Shown here: positions 7,269-17,917 of the stretch, piece by piece
Numbering within the stretch: position 1 is the first letter of the stretch
Layout of the letters: every line of letters starts with the position of its first letter
From: Pseudomonadota bacterium
Lineage (GTDB): Bacteria; Pseudomonadota; Gammaproteobacteria; Burkholderiales; Thiobacillaceae
DNA: 64,000 bases
Assembly: GCA_021802555.1 (NCBI GenBank)
Contig: JAJZRU010000003.1
Coordinates: forward strand, 1 to 64,000
Direction: 5' to 3'
The notes under the pieces: model-generated
Seen by the model: only the letters and a program-made list of their open reading frames with translations
Told to the model about the DNA's origin: nothing
Database searches by the model: none
Made by a program: the position numbers and the translations under genes

Positions 7269-8589
7269 GGATCTTCTCCAGCACTTTGGAGCGCCGCTGA
7301 TAGTTGTAAAGGGCCTGGCGCCGCTTGGGCAGGGCGCCGAGGCTTTTCTCCACGAAGCCGCGTTCTTCGAACCAGTGCTCGGTGCGCGTGGTGAGCACGA
7401 AAATGCGCTTCAAGCCCAGGCGCCGGGCCTGCGCCTCGCCCGCTTGCAGCAGCTGTTCGCCGTAGCCGCGGCGCCGATAATCCGGGGCCACGGCCAGGCA
7501 GGCCAGTTCGCCGGCCGCTTCCTCGACAAAGGGATAGAGCGCGATGCAGCCGGCGATGACGCCGTCCGACACCAGGACCATGAAGCGCTCGATCTCCATT
7601 TCCAGCAGCTCGCGCGAGCGGCGCACCAAGACGCCGGCCTGCTCCAGCGGTTCGATCAATTGCAGCACGCCGCCGACGTCGCCGATGGTGGCGCGGCGCA
7701 GCATTTCCAGCGGCGTGGGCGTGATCAGCGTACCCACGCCCTCGCGCGTGAACAGCTCGGCCAGCAGGGCGCCGTCGCGGTGGCGCGAGACCAGATGGGC
7801 GCGCTTCACGCCCCCGTTGCAGGCGGCCAGCGCGGCCGGCAGATAAAACCCGACGTCCTCGGCAAGTTTGCTGCGCCGCTTGAGCAGCTGGTCGCCTTCG
7901 GCGACGGTCAGGGTGGAAACGACCTTGCCGCGCGCGCCGGCCACGCCTTCGGTTTCCATGAAGAACACCAGCTTGTCGGCCTTGAGCGCCACCGCCGTCT
8001 GGGTGGCGACGTCCTCCAGGGCGAGATTGAAAATCTCGCCCGTGGGCGAATAGCCGATGGGCGACAGCAGCACCAGCTCGTTGTCCGCCAGGCGCATGTG
8101 GATGGCCTCGGCATCGATGCGGCGCACCTCGCCGGTGTGCATGAGATCCACGCCGTCGAGCACCCCGTAAGGCTTGGCGGTGACGAAATTGCCGGACGCG
8201 ACGCGTATGTCCGACCCCGCCATGGGCGTATTGGCGAGGCCCAGCGACAGCAGGGCCTCGATCTCGACGCGCACCAGTCCGGCAGCCTCCTTCACGCAGG
8301 CCAACGCGGCGGCGTCGGTGACGCGCAGGCCGCGCACGTAGCGCGGCTGCGCCCCCAGCTCTTTGAGGCGCGCCTCCACCTGGGGGCGGATGCCGTGCAC
8401 CAGCACCAGATGCACTCCCAGACTGTTCAGAAGATTGATGTCCTGAGCCAGCGTGGCGAACTGGCCCTCATCGACCACCTCGCCGCCGAAGGCGAGCACG
8501 AAGGTCCTGCCGCGAAAGCCGTTGATGTAGGGCGCCGCGGAACGGAACCAGTGAACGAAGTCGGCGCAGCCGGAAGATCGCTTGTTCAT
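7261..8589 (-). CDS. argA: N-acetylglutamate synthase
   Basis: 442 residues, the usual length of classical ArgA. It makes N-acetylglutamate from glutamate and acetyl-CoA, the first step of arginine synthesis. The N-terminal amino-acid kinase domain (about 25-285) carries FVLAFGGEVV and HGIRPQVEARL. The C-terminal GNAT domain (about 290-435) has the acetyl-CoA loop RRRGYGEQLL. The kinase-like domain normally binds arginine as a feedback inhibitor. The start at 8589 is the natural ATG facing the divergent uppP gene 100 bases away. Its last codons overlap the start of the PhnD-like gene. Confidence 0.93.
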   Translation of the reverse strand: MNKRSSGCADFVHWFRSAAPYINGFRGRTFVLAFGGEVVDEGQFATLAQDINLLNSLGVHLVLVHGIRPQVEARLKELGAQPRYVRGLRVTDAAALACVKEAAGLVRVEIEALLSLGLANTPMAGSDIRVASGNFVTAKPYGVLDGVDLMHTGEVRRIDAEAIHMRLADNELVLLSPIGYSPTGEIFNLALEDVATQTAVALKADKLVFFMETEGVAGARGKVVSTLTVAEGDQLLKRRSKLAEDVGFYLPAALAACNGGVKRAHLVSRHRDGALLAELFTREGVGTLITPTPLEMLRRATIGDVGGVLQLIEPLEQAGVLVRRSRELLEMEIERFMVLVSDGVIAGCIALYPFVEEAAGELACLAVAPDYRRRGYGEQLLQAGEAQARRLGLKRIFVLTTRTEHWFEERGFVEKSLGALPKRRQALYNYQRRSKVLEKILA

Positions 8590-8692
8590 GAACGGGTCGG
8601 GGCGGGCATGTTAATCTTCGCGTAAGCATCCGCCGGCCGAAAAGGCGCTCGGCCAGCGGCGGCGCACCCTCCGAGACACAAGAACGAACGGC

Positions 8693-9517
8693 ATGGATAT
8701 TGTCATTTTTGTCAAAGCCCTGATTCTAGGCGTAATCGAAGGGCTCACCGAATTTTTGCCCGTTTCCAGCACCGGCCATTTGATCCTCGCCGGCGATTTG
8801 CTGCATTTTAACGACGAACGCGGCAAAGTATTCGAGATCGCCATCCAGGTCGGCGCCATCCTCGCCGTGGTATGGGATTACCGGCCGCGCTTCCGCTCCC
8901 TGCTGACGCAGGCTTGCAGCGATGCGGCGGCGCGCCGCCTGTGGGTCAACCTCATCGTCGCCTTCATCCCGGCAGCGGCGCTGGGCCTGCTGTTCGGCAA
9001 GAGCATCAAGCAATACCTCTTTGCGCCCGTGCCGGTGGCGCTGGCCTTCATCATCGGCGGCCTGGTGATCCTCTGGGCCGAAAAGCGCCGTCATAGCGTG
9101 CGCGTGCCCGGCGTGGACGACATGAGCCCCTGGGATGCGCTCAAGATCGGCCTGGCGCAATGCTTCGCCCTCATCCCCGGCACCTCGCGCTCGGGCGCCA
9201 CCATCATCGGCGGGCTGTTCTTCGGCCTCTCGCGCACCGCGGCAGCGGAATTTTCCTTTTTCCTCGCCGTGCCCACCCTGGGGGCGGCCAGCGCCTACGA
9301 GCTGTTCAAGGCCCGCCATCTGCTGCGCATGGAAGACGTGGGGTTGCTGGCTGCGGGGTTTGTCGCCGCCTTTCTGAGCGCCATGGTGGCGGTACGCGTG
9401 TTCATCCGCTTCGTCAGCCGGCACGATTTCAGGGTGTTCGCCTGGTACCGCATCGTCTTCGGCCTGGTCGTGCTGGCCACCGCCTGGGGCGGGTGGGTGG
9501 ACTGGAGCCAGGGCTGA
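8693..9517 (+). CDS. uppP: Undecaprenyl-diphosphatase
   Basis: 274 residues, an integral membrane protein of the BacA/UppP family that turns undecaprenyl diphosphate into undecaprenyl phosphate, recycling the lipid carrier for peptidoglycan and O-antigen. The two family signatures are present: [17 protein letters not shown] (about residues 17-33) and [14 protein letters not shown] (about 162-175). Several hydrophobic segments fill the rest, and length matches the family. It stands alone on the plus strand between argA and the convergent chemosensory operon. A long hairpin follows directly after its stop. Confidence 0.95.
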   Translation: MDIVIFVKALILGVIEGLTEFLPVSSTGHLILAGDLLHFNDERGKVFEIAIQVGAILAVVWDYRPRFRSLLTQACSDAAARRLWVNLIVAFIPAAALGLLFGKSIKQYLFAPVPVALAFIIGGLVILWAEKRRHSVRVPGVDDMSPWDALKIGLAQCFALIPGTSRSGATIIGGLFFGLSRTAAAEFSFFLAVPTLGAASAYELFKARHLLRMEDVGLLAAGFVAAFLSAMVAVRVFIRFVSRHDFRVFAWYRIVFGLVVLATAWGGWVDWSQG

Positions 9518-9546
9518 CCCGGCGCGGGCGTATGCCCGCGCCGGGT
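9517..9546. terminator. Hairpin shared by convergent uppP and chpA
   Basis: A perfect 13-base inverted repeat ACCCGGCGCGGGC / GCCCGCGCCGGGT with a GTAT loop begins at the uppP stop codon and ends four bases short of the chpA stop. There is no T-tract on either strand, so it may block or stabilise transcript ends from both genes rather than act as a classical intrinsic terminator. Confidence 0.55.
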
Positions 9547-9549
9547 CGC

Positions 9550-12500
9550 TCAAACGCCTGCCGTTGCCTTGAGCAGCAACTGGATCTGCTCCAGCAGCTG
9601 CGCCTCCTGGTAGGGCTTGCCCATATAGACGTTGACGCCGATCTCCAGCGCGTGGTTGCGGTGCTTGTCCGCCGTGCGCGACGTGATCATGATGATGGGC
9701 ACGTTCCTGAGCTTGTCGTTGTCGCGCATGATGCGCGCCAGTTCGAAGCCGTCCATGCGCGGCATTTCCACATCCAGGAGCACCGCGTCGGGGAGCATGT
9801 CGTTCATCTTTTCCAGCGCGTCGACGCCGTCCTTGGCGGTTTCCACGCGGTAGCCCTCGCGCACCAGCAGGCGGCCGGTGATTTTGCGCACGGTGAGCGA
9901 GTCGTCCACCACCATGACGAGCGGCGCCGCGGCCTCTTCGACGATGTTCGCCGGCGCGGGCGCCGCCGCGACCCAATTCTGGCTCAGCGCGCGCTGCGCC
10001 AGGGGCACGGGGTTGAGGATCAGCACCACCTGGCCGTCGCCGCGCACCGTCGCGCCGGCGATGCCGGTGACGCGGGCCAGCTGCGGGCCGATGTTCTTCA
10101 CCACGACTTCGCGCGCGCCTTCCGCGCTGTCGACCAGGAAGGCGGCCTGCTGCGCACCGCTCTTCATGAGCACGACGGTGTTGAAGCGGGCGATTTCGTG
10201 CGTCGCCTCCGTCTGGCCCAGCAAATGCGGCAGGTAGAAAAGGGGATAGCGCCCGCCGCGCCACTCCACGGCACCGGCCTCCAGAGCGGCGGCCAAATGT
10301 TCGGGCTTGAATTTCTGCACCTGCACCACGAGGGTGGCCGGCAATGCATAGAGATGCCGCCCCGCGGTCACCATCACGCCCTGGGTGACCGCCAGGGTGA
10401 GCGGCAGCCAGATGTGGAAAGCGGCGCCGCGGCCGGCCTCGCTGTGCACTTCCAGGCGCCCGCCCAGGGCGGTGATTTCGCTCTTCACCACGTCCATGCC
10501 TACGCCGCGGCCCGCTACCTCCGAGACCACGTCGGCCGTAGAGAATCCGGGCGCGAATATCAACTGCGCGAGCTGGTCCTCGCTCGGCTCGACGCCCGCG
10601 GAGAGCAGGCCGTGTTCCACGGCCTTGGCGCGGATGCGTTCGAGATTGAGCCCCTCGCCGTCATCCTTCAGGATGAGCAGCATTTCGTTGCCTTCCTGGC
10701 GCGCGATGAGGCGTATGTCGCCGAACTCCGGCTTGCCCAGCTCCTGGCGACGCTGCACGCTTTCCAGGCCGTGGGCGACGGCATTGCGCAGCAGGTGCTC
10801 CAGCGGCGCGGTGATCTTCTCCAGCACGGAACGGTCCAGCTCCAGCTCGCCGCCCTCGATTTCCAACTGCGCGCGCTTGCCCAGATCGCGCGCCGCCTGG
10901 CGCACCACACGGTAGAGGCGCTCGGAGACGCTGTACAGGGGCATCATGCGCACGCGCAGCAAATCCTGCTGCAGGTCGCGCGACAGGCGCGCCTGCTGGA
11001 TCAGCGCCGCGTCCGTGGCATCCAGCCGGGCGATCAGTGCCTGCTGCACGGTACCGACGTCGTTGACGCTCTCCGCCAGGAAGCGGGTAACCTCCTGAAA
11101 GCGCGTGAAGCGGTCGAATTCCAGCGGGTCGAAGTGCGACTGGTCGGCGCGGTTCTGGAAGCTCGCCTGCATCTGCGCCTCGGCCTGGATTTCCACTTCG
11201 CGCAGTTGGGCGCGCAGGCGTTGCAGGGCGTCGGCCAGATCCTGGACGTGCCGCTTGAGGGCGAACATCTCGGTCTCTACGCGCGAACGCGCGATGCTCA
11301 CTTCGCCGGCCTGGTTGACCATGCGGTCCACCCAGTCCGCGCGCACCCGCAGCATGAGGGCCTGGGCAGCCGCCGCGGGCGCTTCGGCCGCCGCCGGCGC
11401 ATGAAGCGGCACGGCCGCCACTTCGACGGGCGCAGGTGCGGCGGCGGGCGCGGCGGCGGCCGGATGGCGCAGCCGCTCGACGGCCTCGGCCAGCCGGTCG
11501 AAACGGCTTTCCAGGGCATCGAACAAGCTCGCATCGGGCGCTTCGCGCCCTTCCGCAGCCTCGATCACCTGGGATTCCATGATATGAGTCAGCTCGCCCA
11601 GGCGCATGGCGCCGGCCATGCGGGCGCCGCCCTTGAGCGTGTGCAGGGCGCGTCGCAGGGCGTTGCAGGGCGCCAGATTGCCCGGCTCGGCTTTCCAGCT
11701 GCGCAGGCTGGCGGCAGCCTCGGGCACCAGAGTATCCGCTTCCTCCAGGAACACGGGCAGCAAATCGGCGTCCAGTTCGTCCTGCACTTGGCGCTGCTCG
11801 AACACCGGCGGGGCGCTCTCGGCCGCCGCGTCGGGGCTGACCGCAACGTCGGGCGCTGGCGTTGCCTGGAGCGCCTGCGACGCCGCTTCGAAGGCGGCGG
11901 CCTGCGCCTCCGCCTCCAATGCCGCGGAAGGCTCCGGTTCCGCTGCGGGTTCGGAGGCTTCTGCCGCGTCTTGCAGCGCTGCGGCGTCAAGCGCCCAGAA
12001 GTCTTCAGTCTCGGTCAAGGACGCTGCCGCGGCCAAGTCGGGCGACTCTTCGTCATCAAGCGCGGGCTCGGGCGGCGCGGAAATTTCCTCCCCGCCTTGC
12101 GCCGCGTCGGCCGCAAAAGCAAATTCTTCCAATGCGCCAGGCGCTTCCGGCGCCTCGGCAACAAGCGTCTCGGATTCCGGGCCGGCTTCCGCAATGCTTG
12201 CCGGAGCCGCCCGGACGTCCGGTTCGCCCCCTTGCGCCGCCGGCGGCGCCAAGCGTCCCTTGAGCTGGTTGAGCAGCGCGAGCATATCGTCGGCGGCCTG
12301 CGGTTCGCGGTGCCCTTCCGTGATGCCTTGCACCATATCCGCCAGGCGCATGATCACCGCCCGCACGCCGGCACGCGCCGACGCGTCGGCCAGCTCAGGC
12401 TGCGCATTCCAATACATCTCCAGCGCGTGAGCCAGGTTGGCGAGATGGGCAAAACCCGTCGTGCCGGCGATGCCGGACAGCGTGTGCACGGCGCGCCGGC

Positions 12501-15231
12501 AGGACTCGTCGGGCTGGAACACGGCGTCCTGTTCCAGATGCGGCAGCATCTCCCCCAGACAGGCCACGCGCTGTCCGGCCTCCTGGCGGAAAATGTCGAA
12601 TAGATTTGGGCTCAAGCGGATGCCGCCCACGGCGACCAGCTCGGGCTCGGCCGGTGCCTCCGCGGTCTCGGCCGGCGACACGACGGCCGTTGCAGCGCCC
12701 ACCTCCGCGGATGCGGGCGCCTCCGCGGCGCCGCTCTCGCCGAAACGGCGCGCGAGCAGCGCGCTCATGTCCTGGAAAGCGCCGGCATCGTTCAAGAGCC
12801 TGCCGGTCCATACGGAGAATGCTTCATTCGCCTCGCTCACCAAATCGAGCAGGGCGGGCTCCGCGCTCTTGTCCGCTGCCAGCCATTGGTTCATGAACTG
12901 CTCGAACCCCCAGGCGGCTTCGCCGAAAGCGGCGAGGCCGACCATGCGGCTGCTGCCCTTGAGAGTATGGAAGGCGCGGCGGACGACGACCAGCGCATCC
13001 TTGTCCGCCGGGTTCCCGCGGCAGGCGGCCACGGCCTCGGCCTGTTGGGCGAGCACCTCCTGAGCTTCTTCGAGGAATATGGCCAGCAGCTCGGCATCGA
13101 CTGCCGCGTCCCCGGAGGCCGAGGACGGCGCGGCGGAAGGCTCCGGGGCCGCGACAGGCTGCGCAGCGGCACTCCGGGGTTCCTCCGGAACAGCGGAATC
13201 GAGTTCGCCCGATGCCTCATCCTGCGCAAACGCGGCAGCGTGAGCTTCGACTTGCGCCGGCGCCGCTTGCGGCTCGGCCAGCTCGGACAGTTGCGCGCTC
13301 ACCAGTTTTTCGAGCGCGCGCTGGAACCCCTCGTCCGGACCCTGATACCACAACGCCAGCGCTGCGGACACCTGCGCCTTGAGCAGACTGTCGGCGATCA
13401 GGTCGGCGTCGTCGCCCAGCTCGACCAGGGCCGCTTCAAGCTTTTTTGCCGCGTCGGCATCCTCCCGGCTGCCGTGCCACCCCAGATAGGCTGCGGCGAC
13501 CGCCGCCTTGCGTCCGGGAATCTCCTTTTCCACGGACGGGAACGGCTCGTCGGCCGGCTCGGCGATGGCCGGGGCGAGACCGTATTCCCCCAGCAAGGGG
13601 CGCAGTATGTTTGCCGCATCGGCGCGTCCCGCACAATGCGCCTCCACGAACAGGTTGAGGCTGCCCAGGGCATCCGCCAGGCGCTGGCGCACCGGCTCCT
13701 CCAGCGCGCTTTGCGCCTGGATATGCGGGGTGATTTCGGCCAGGGCTGCTTGCAGCAGCGCGGCGGCGGCCTCCTGCTCCAGCATCGCGAGAGCGCCGTG
13801 TATCTGCGCCTGCCACTGCGGCAAAGCTTCCAGCGCAGCGGTTTGCGCGGGATCGCGCAAGTAGGCGTCGAGCGCCTCCTCCATCTGCTTGAGGCTGGCC
13901 TGGATTTCCTGCCCCAGCTGCTGCATGACGGCCCGGTCGGCCGCCTTCTGCGAAGCGGCGTCGAGCAGATTGAAAGTCGGCGCGGGCAGCGGCTCGCCCG
14001 CCGCCGCGGCGCTCAGGCGGCGCGTCTGCTGGCCGGCCCGCCCGGCGAATTCGCCGCTCAGGATGTCTTCGCTGTCCAAGGCGTTGTCGAGGAACAGCAG
14101 CGTGGTGGCCACTTCCAGTTGCAAGGTTTCCGACAGCTGCCCGGCCACAGCGGCGCCCAGGCCCTTGAGCAAGGCTGCCGGCGCTTCGCCCAGCGGCGCG
14201 GCGGCCTGCGCCAGCGCATCGACGCGCTCGCGGAAGGCGCCGAGATTTTCCGCCTTGCCTTCGGCATAGCCGTGCCACAGCTGGCGCGCCTGCGCGAACC
14301 CTTCCTTCAGGTCGCCCAGCAGAGGACGCAGACGCGCCACGGTTTCGGCGTCCGGGAAATCCCCCTGGACGACATAGCGGTCGAGCTCGAACGTGCGCTT
14401 GATTTCCTGCGCCTCGCCCGCGAGCGCGCGGCTTTTGCTGATGAAAAAGAGCGCGTCGCGCATGAGGCGTTCGGCCACCTGGGGCGCGCCTTCCAGCAGG
14501 CGGCGCATTTGCAGGTCGATGCGCGCAAGCAACTGCTTGACGTGAAAATCCGCAGCGATGCCCTGCGCCGCCAAACTATCGAGAAAACCCAGGCAGGCCC
14601 ACCAGAAGCTGCGCGCCGCCGTGTCGGCGACCGCGCCGTGGATGCGCGCCACTGCCTCGCGCATGGGGGGCACCCCCGCTGCCCTGCCCTTGAGAAACGC
14701 CAACAGGCCGCGCTGGAACTGCGCGCGGGCGCCTTTCACCAGCGCCGAAAACTCAGCCGCGGGCAGGGCCGCCACGGCATCCCGCGCAGGCTGCCGGATC
14801 CGCAGATCGGGAAAGAAAAGCTCGCCTTCGAACACGCGCTCCGCGCCTTGCAGCTCGCGCAACCGGCGGTAATAAGGGAACAGCGCCAGTTCGCCCATGC
14901 CGCGCCCTTCGGCGACGCGCGCCACCCAGCGCTGCAGACCCTCCAGGGCCTGGTCGCCGGCCGCTGCGATGTCCGCGGTGCAGGCCTGTTCCGGAGGCTC
15001 TGCCAGCAGGGCTTCCAGGCTGGCCAGCAAAGCGGCCGCTCCTTCCAGGTTCACCAGACGCAAGGCTCCGGCGGCCTGATGGATTTCTTCCTGCGCCAAG
15101 CGCAGGGCATTGCTCAGGCCCGCGTCTTCTCGGTGGGCGGCCAACCGCCCGCGCGCCGACTTGAGGGCCTTGTCGATCTCGTCGCGCACCCAATTGAGAG
15201 GGCCGACATCGTACTCCTGCATGGCGCTCAT
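9550..15231 (-). CDS. chpA: Pil-Chp hybrid chemosensory histidine kinase (ChpA/PilL)
   Basis: 1893 residues. It is the central kinase of the type IV pilus chemosensory pathway, which controls twitching and surface sensing. An N-terminal degenerate Hpt-like region (EIHQAAG near residue 48) and a long helical part precede three Hpt domains with histidines in HTLKGSSRM (about 755), HTLSG (about 915) and HTLKGGARM (about 1195). These are joined by Ala/Glu-rich linkers. Then come a dimerisation segment, the ATPase core (LLRNAVAHGLE about 1486, DDGEGLN about 1527, GRGVGMDVV about 1577), a CheW-like domain and a C-terminal receiver with its aspartate in LLDVEMPRMDG (about 1820). It is shorter than the roughly 2500-residue Pseudomonas ChpA because it has fewer Hpt domains. 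It is the last gene of the pilG-H-I-J-chpA set, 30 bases after pilJ. Confidence 0.93.
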   Translation of the reverse strand: MSAMQEYDVGPLNWVRDEIDKALKSARGRLAAHREDAGLSNALRLAQEEIHQAAGALRLVNLEGAAALLASLEALLAEPPEQACTADIAAAGDQALEGLQRWVARVAEGRGMGELALFPYYRRLRELQGAERVFEGELFFPDLRIRQPARDAVAALPAAEFSALVKGARAQFQRGLLAFLKGRAAGVPPMREAVARIHGAVADTAARSFWWACLGFLDSLAAQGIAADFHVKQLLARIDLQMRRLLEGAPQVAERLMRDALFFISKSRALAGEAQEIKRTFELDRYVVQGDFPDAETVARLRPLLGDLKEGFAQARQLWHGYAEGKAENLGAFRERVDALAQAAAPLGEAPAALLKGLGAAVAGQLSETLQLEVATTLLFLDNALDSEDILSGEFAGRAGQQTRRLSAAAAGEPLPAPTFNLLDAASQKAADRAVMQQLGQEIQASLKQMEEALDAYLRDPAQTAALEALPQWQAQIHGALAMLEQEAAAALLQAALAEITPHIQAQSALEEPVRQRLADALGSLNLFVEAHCAGRADAANILRPLLGEYGLAPAIAEPADEPFPSVEKEIPGRKAAVAAAYLGWHGSREDADAAKKLEAALVELGDDADLIADSLLKAQVSAALALWYQGPDEGFQRALEKLVSAQLSELAEPQAAPAQVEAHAAAFAQDEASGELDSAVPEEPRSAAAQPVAAPEPSAAPSSASGDAAVDAELLAIFLEEAQEVLAQQAEAVAACRGNPADKDALVVVRRAFHTLKGSSRMVGLAAFGEAAWGFEQFMNQWLAADKSAEPALLDLVSEANEAFSVWTGRLLNDAGAFQDMSALLARRFGESGAAEAPASAEVGAATAVVSPAETAEAPAEPELVAVGGIRLSPNLFDIFRQEAGQRVACLGEMLPHLEQDAVFQPDESCRRAVHTLSGIAGTTGFAHLANLAHALEMYWNAQPELADASARAGVRAVIMRLADMVQGITEGHREPQAADDMLALLNQLKGRLAPPAAQGGEPDVRAAPASIAEAGPESETLVAEAPEAPGALEEFAFAADAAQGGEEISAPPEPALDDEESPDLAAAASLTETEDFWALDAAALQDAAEASEPAAEPEPSAALEAEAQAAAFEAASQALQATPAPDVAVSPDAAAESAPPVFEQRQVQDELDADLLPVFLEEADTLVPEAAASLRSWKAEPGNLAPCNALRRALHTLKGGARMAGAMRLGELTHIMESQVIEAAEGREAPDASLFDALESRFDRLAEAVERLRHPAAAAPAAAPAPVEVAAVPLHAPAAAEAPAAAAQALMLRVRADWVDRMVNQAGEVSIARSRVETEMFALKRHVQDLADALQRLRAQLREVEIQAEAQMQASFQNRADQSHFDPLEFDRFTRFQEVTRFLAESVNDVGTVQQALIARLDATDAALIQQARLSRDLQQDLLRVRMMPLYSVSERLYRVVRQAARDLGKRAQLEIEGGELELDRSVLEKITAPLEHLLRNAVAHGLESVQRRQELGKPEFGDIRLIARQEGNEMLLILKDDGEGLNLERIRAKAVEHGLLSAGVEPSEDQLAQLIFAPGFSTADVVSEVAGRGVGMDVVKSEITALGGRLEVHSEAGRGAAFHIWLPLTLAVTQGVMVTAGRHLYALPATLVVQVQKFKPEHLAAALEAGAVEWRGGRYPLFYLPHLLGQTEATHEIARFNTVVLMKSGAQQAAFLVDSAEGAREVVVKNIGPQLARVTGIAGATVRGDGQVVLILNPVPLAQRALSQNWVAAAPAPANIVEEAAAPLVMVVDDSLTVRKITGRLLVREGYRVETAKDGVDALEKMNDMLPDAVLLDVEMPRMDGFELARIMRDNDKLRNVPIIMITSRTADKHRNHALEIGVNVYMGKPYQEAQLLEQIQLLLKATAGV

Positions 15232-15261
15232 GGTGGTCCGTCCTAGAGTTGCGGGCTGGGG

Positions 15262-17385
15262 TCAGCTCAGCTTGAAGCCGGAGATGGAAGCCTTCAGGTC
15301 GTCGGCCAGCTTGTTCAGGCCGCCGATCGATTTGGCGGTTTCCTGCGTGCCCTCGTTGGCCTCCAAAGTGATGGCCTTGATGCCCTGCATCGATTCCGCC
15401 ACTTTGGCGGCGGTCTGCGCCTGACTCTGAGTGGCTTGCGAAATGTTCTGGATGAGGCCCGCCAGCTGCCCCGAAACCTCGCCGATTTCCGCCAGCGCCT
15501 GGCCCGCCGCGTCCGACAGGCGCGCGCCCTCGACCACGCCCTGGGTGGACAGCTCCATGGCCGCCACCGTGTCGTGGGTGTCCGCCTGTATGGTCTTGAC
15601 GATGGCGCCGATCTGCTTGGTCGCCTCGGCGGAGCGCTCCGCCAAGCGCTGCACCTCCTCCGCCACCACCGAGAAGCCGCGCCCCGCCTCGCCGGCCGAT
15701 GCGGCCTGGATGGCGGCGTTGAGCGCCAGCACGTTGGTCTGTTCGGTGATGTCGGAAATCAGCTCGACGATCTCGCCGATTTCCTGGGAAGACTCGCCCA
15801 GGCGCTTGATCCGCTTGGCGGTCTCCTGGATCTGCTCGCGCAGCTGGTTCATGCCGGATATGGTGTTGTGCACCGCCTGCTGGCCTTTTTCCGCGGCCGC
15901 CAGGGATTGCCGTGCGACGCGCGCGGACTCCGCTGCGCTGGAGGACACCCCCTGCACCGACTGGGAAATGTCGACCACCGCCTGCGAGGTGGCTTCGATC
16001 TCCTGCACCTGGCGCTGCGAGGCCGCTTGCAGCTGGCTCGACGCCGTCTGCGCCTGGCGCGCCGCCGCCTCTAGCTGGCCGGTGGCGCCGTCGATGCCGC
16101 GCACCAGGGCGCGCAACTCTTCCACAGTGTAGTTGATGGAGTCGGCGATCGCGCCGGTGATGTCCTCGGTCACGCTGGCGTTGATGGTGAGATTGCCCTC
16201 CGCCAGCTCGCCCAGTTCGTCCATGAGGCGCAGGATGGCTTCCTGGTTGCGCTGGTTTTCCTCCTGGCTCTTGCGACCGGAAGTGCGCGCCTCGTTCACG
16301 TTCACCAGCCCCAGCAACACCAGAGAGGCCAGGGCGCTCAGCGCCGCCAGCGCCGCGAGGATGTAGCTCACGTTGCCTAGGTGGCGATAGGCTTCGCCCA
16401 GTTGGTCGGTATCGGCCAGGACGGCATCGTTGTTCTTGAACAGGGAATGGGTGGCCTCCTTGGCCACCGCAAGGGCGCGGACATTGCCCAGGATGTTGTT
16501 GAGCGCCCCCTGCAGCGCGGCGAAACTGCTGCTGAGGTCTTTCAACTGGCTGCGGATGTCGCCGTCGGTGACCGCCGCGATCCCCAAGCCGGAGTTGCCG
16601 TTGAGCAGGCTCTGCAAGTTGGTCTGGAAGGTGCTCACGTCCTTGTCCAGCTGCAGGGCATACTGGGGATCGAAGGTGTTCGACGCCAGCATGGCGTTGG
16701 CGTTCTTGGCCATGCGCTGCGTCAGCATGACCTGCTGCGAGGCCAAGGACACCGTGCGGCCGTCGGCGCCGGACTGCGCCAGGAAGCCGGCGATCTGTTC
16801 GGTGAGCTCCTGCAGGTCCCCAGTCGCGGCATTGAGCTTGGCTACGCCGCCGCCGAGGGCCAGCAAGGCGGTGCGGTGCTTCAGGATGCTGTCCACCTGG
16901 GCCAGGCCTTTTTGCCATTGGTCGCTGATCTTGCCCAGGATGGGTTGCGCCGAGCGCGGCGAGGCCGGCACCTGGCTGTCGCCGTTCTGCAGGCCGTCCA
17001 GGGTGCTGGCGAAGCGGCTGCGCGCATCCGCCAGCTTGCCGAACGCTTCGCTGCTGCCCTGCACGGCCTGCTGCGCCTCCAGCGGGATGCGCTGGGTCAG
17101 GGTTTGCAGGCGGCCGGCGTAGTCTTCATAGCGCGCCTTGTTGCCCACCTGGATGGAGCCGTAGACCGTGAAGCCCGCAGCCAGCAGCAGGGATATGAGC
17201 AGGGCGCCCGCGGTGTAGAGATACTGCCTCTCCACCGGCAAATGGCCCACCAAGGGCACCTTGCCAGAACGCGGCTCCGCCAGGCGGCGGAGATTGTTCA
17301 TGATGAGGGTGGTGTGGTCCGAGCCTTCTTTCTTGCCGGACATGCGCCCGGTGAGACCCTTGAGATTGGCGATGGTTATGGCCAT
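15262..17385 (-). CDS. pilJ: Methyl-accepting chemotaxis protein PilJ
   Basis: 707 residues, the receptor of the Pil-Chp pathway. A cytoplasmic N-terminal stretch of about 50 residues precedes the first membrane helix (about 55-75). A large periplasmic region with two PilJ-type helical sensor modules follows (about 76-335; [11 protein letters not shown] is typical). The second membrane helix is at about 340-362, then a HAMP-like linker and a long signalling coiled coil. The highly conserved tip reads [20 protein letters not shown]. No clear pentapeptide for CheR/CheB docking is seen at the C terminus. It lies between pilI and chpA, transcribed in the same direction. Confidence 0.93.
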   Translation of the reverse strand: MAITIANLKGLTGRMSGKKEGSDHTTLIMNNLRRLAEPRSGKVPLVGHLPVERQYLYTAGALLISLLLAAGFTVYGSIQVGNKARYEDYAGRLQTLTQRIPLEAQQAVQGSSEAFGKLADARSRFASTLDGLQNGDSQVPASPRSAQPILGKISDQWQKGLAQVDSILKHRTALLALGGGVAKLNAATGDLQELTEQIAGFLAQSGADGRTVSLASQQVMLTQRMAKNANAMLASNTFDPQYALQLDKDVSTFQTNLQSLLNGNSGLGIAAVTDGDIRSQLKDLSSSFAALQGALNNILGNVRALAVAKEATHSLFKNNDAVLADTDQLGEAYRHLGNVSYILAALAALSALASLVLLGLVNVNEARTSGRKSQEENQRNQEAILRLMDELGELAEGNLTINASVTEDITGAIADSINYTVEELRALVRGIDGATGQLEAAARQAQTASSQLQAASQRQVQEIEATSQAVVDISQSVQGVSSSAAESARVARQSLAAAEKGQQAVHNTISGMNQLREQIQETAKRIKRLGESSQEIGEIVELISDITEQTNVLALNAAIQAASAGEAGRGFSVVAEEVQRLAERSAEATKQIGAIVKTIQADTHDTVAAMELSTQGVVEGARLSDAAGQALAEIGEVSGQLAGLIQNISQATQSQAQTAAKVAESMQGIKAITLEANEGTQETAKSIGGLNKLADDLKASISGFKLS

Positions 17386-17403
17386 GGAATACTCCGTTCT
17401 ATG

Positions 17404-17907
17404 TTATTGAGTCTGCACGGCGAGAAAACGCGCGTCGACGACCAGTGCGGCAAGAGAGAAATCCAGCCAGGACACGTCCTGCTGATCCACCAGCGCACGC
17501 CCCGTCCAGGGCGCGTCGTGCGCCTCGCGGCGGCGCAGCTGGCCGTCGTGGCGCAGCCCCAGGGTGCGTTCAATGATGAGGGCCGTATTCACGCCCAGGC
17601 GGCGATGCGCCAGCAGCAGGCGGCTGTGCGGCGAAGGCGCGCTGGGCTTGCCGGTGAGGAAGTGGCCCAGATCGGTGACGGCGTAGAGATTGCCGCGCAC
17701 GTTGCTCAAGCCGCGAAACCATGCTTCGCACCCCGGCACGGGATGCAGCGCAGGCACCGGCAGCACCTCTTCCACTTCCGTGAGCGGCACCAGCCACTGC
17801 CGCCCGGCGCTGGCAAAGCCCAGGCGCGAGGTCACGTCCGGCTGCGCCGCCGCGGCCTTCAGGCGCTCGGTGAGCCGGCCCTGGAATTCCCTCAGGTTGA
17901 AGGACAT
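17404..17907 (-). CDS. pilI: CheW-like adaptor PilI
   Basis: 167 residues with a single CheW fold: LGFASAGRQWLVPLTEVEEV forms the first strands, and WFRGLSNVRGNLYAVTDLG matches the conserved central CheW segment that contacts kinase and receptor. It couples PilJ to ChpA. Length agrees with PilI of other bacteria. It is 10 bases downstream of pilH and 18 upstream of pilJ, so it is in the same transcript. Confidence 0.92.
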   Translation of the reverse strand: MSFNLREFQGRLTERLKAAAAQPDVTSRLGFASAGRQWLVPLTEVEEVLPVPALHPVPGCEAWFRGLSNVRGNLYAVTDLGHFLTGKPSAPSPHSRLLLAHRRLGVNTALIIERTLGLRHDGQLRRREAHDAPWTGRALVDQQDVSWLDFSLAALVVDARFLAVQTQ

Positions 17908-17917
17908 TGGCGCAGCC

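Noticed and set aside
9160-12603. Open frame of more than 1100 codons on the plus strand opposite chpA
   Set aside because: It is antisense to a well-supported multidomain kinase. The protein is His/Arg/Gly-rich with no domains, as expected for a mirror frame in GC-rich DNA.
12886-15246. Second long plus-strand open frame opposite the N-terminal half of chpA
   Set aside because: Mirror frame of Ala/Glu-rich helical sequence, no domains.
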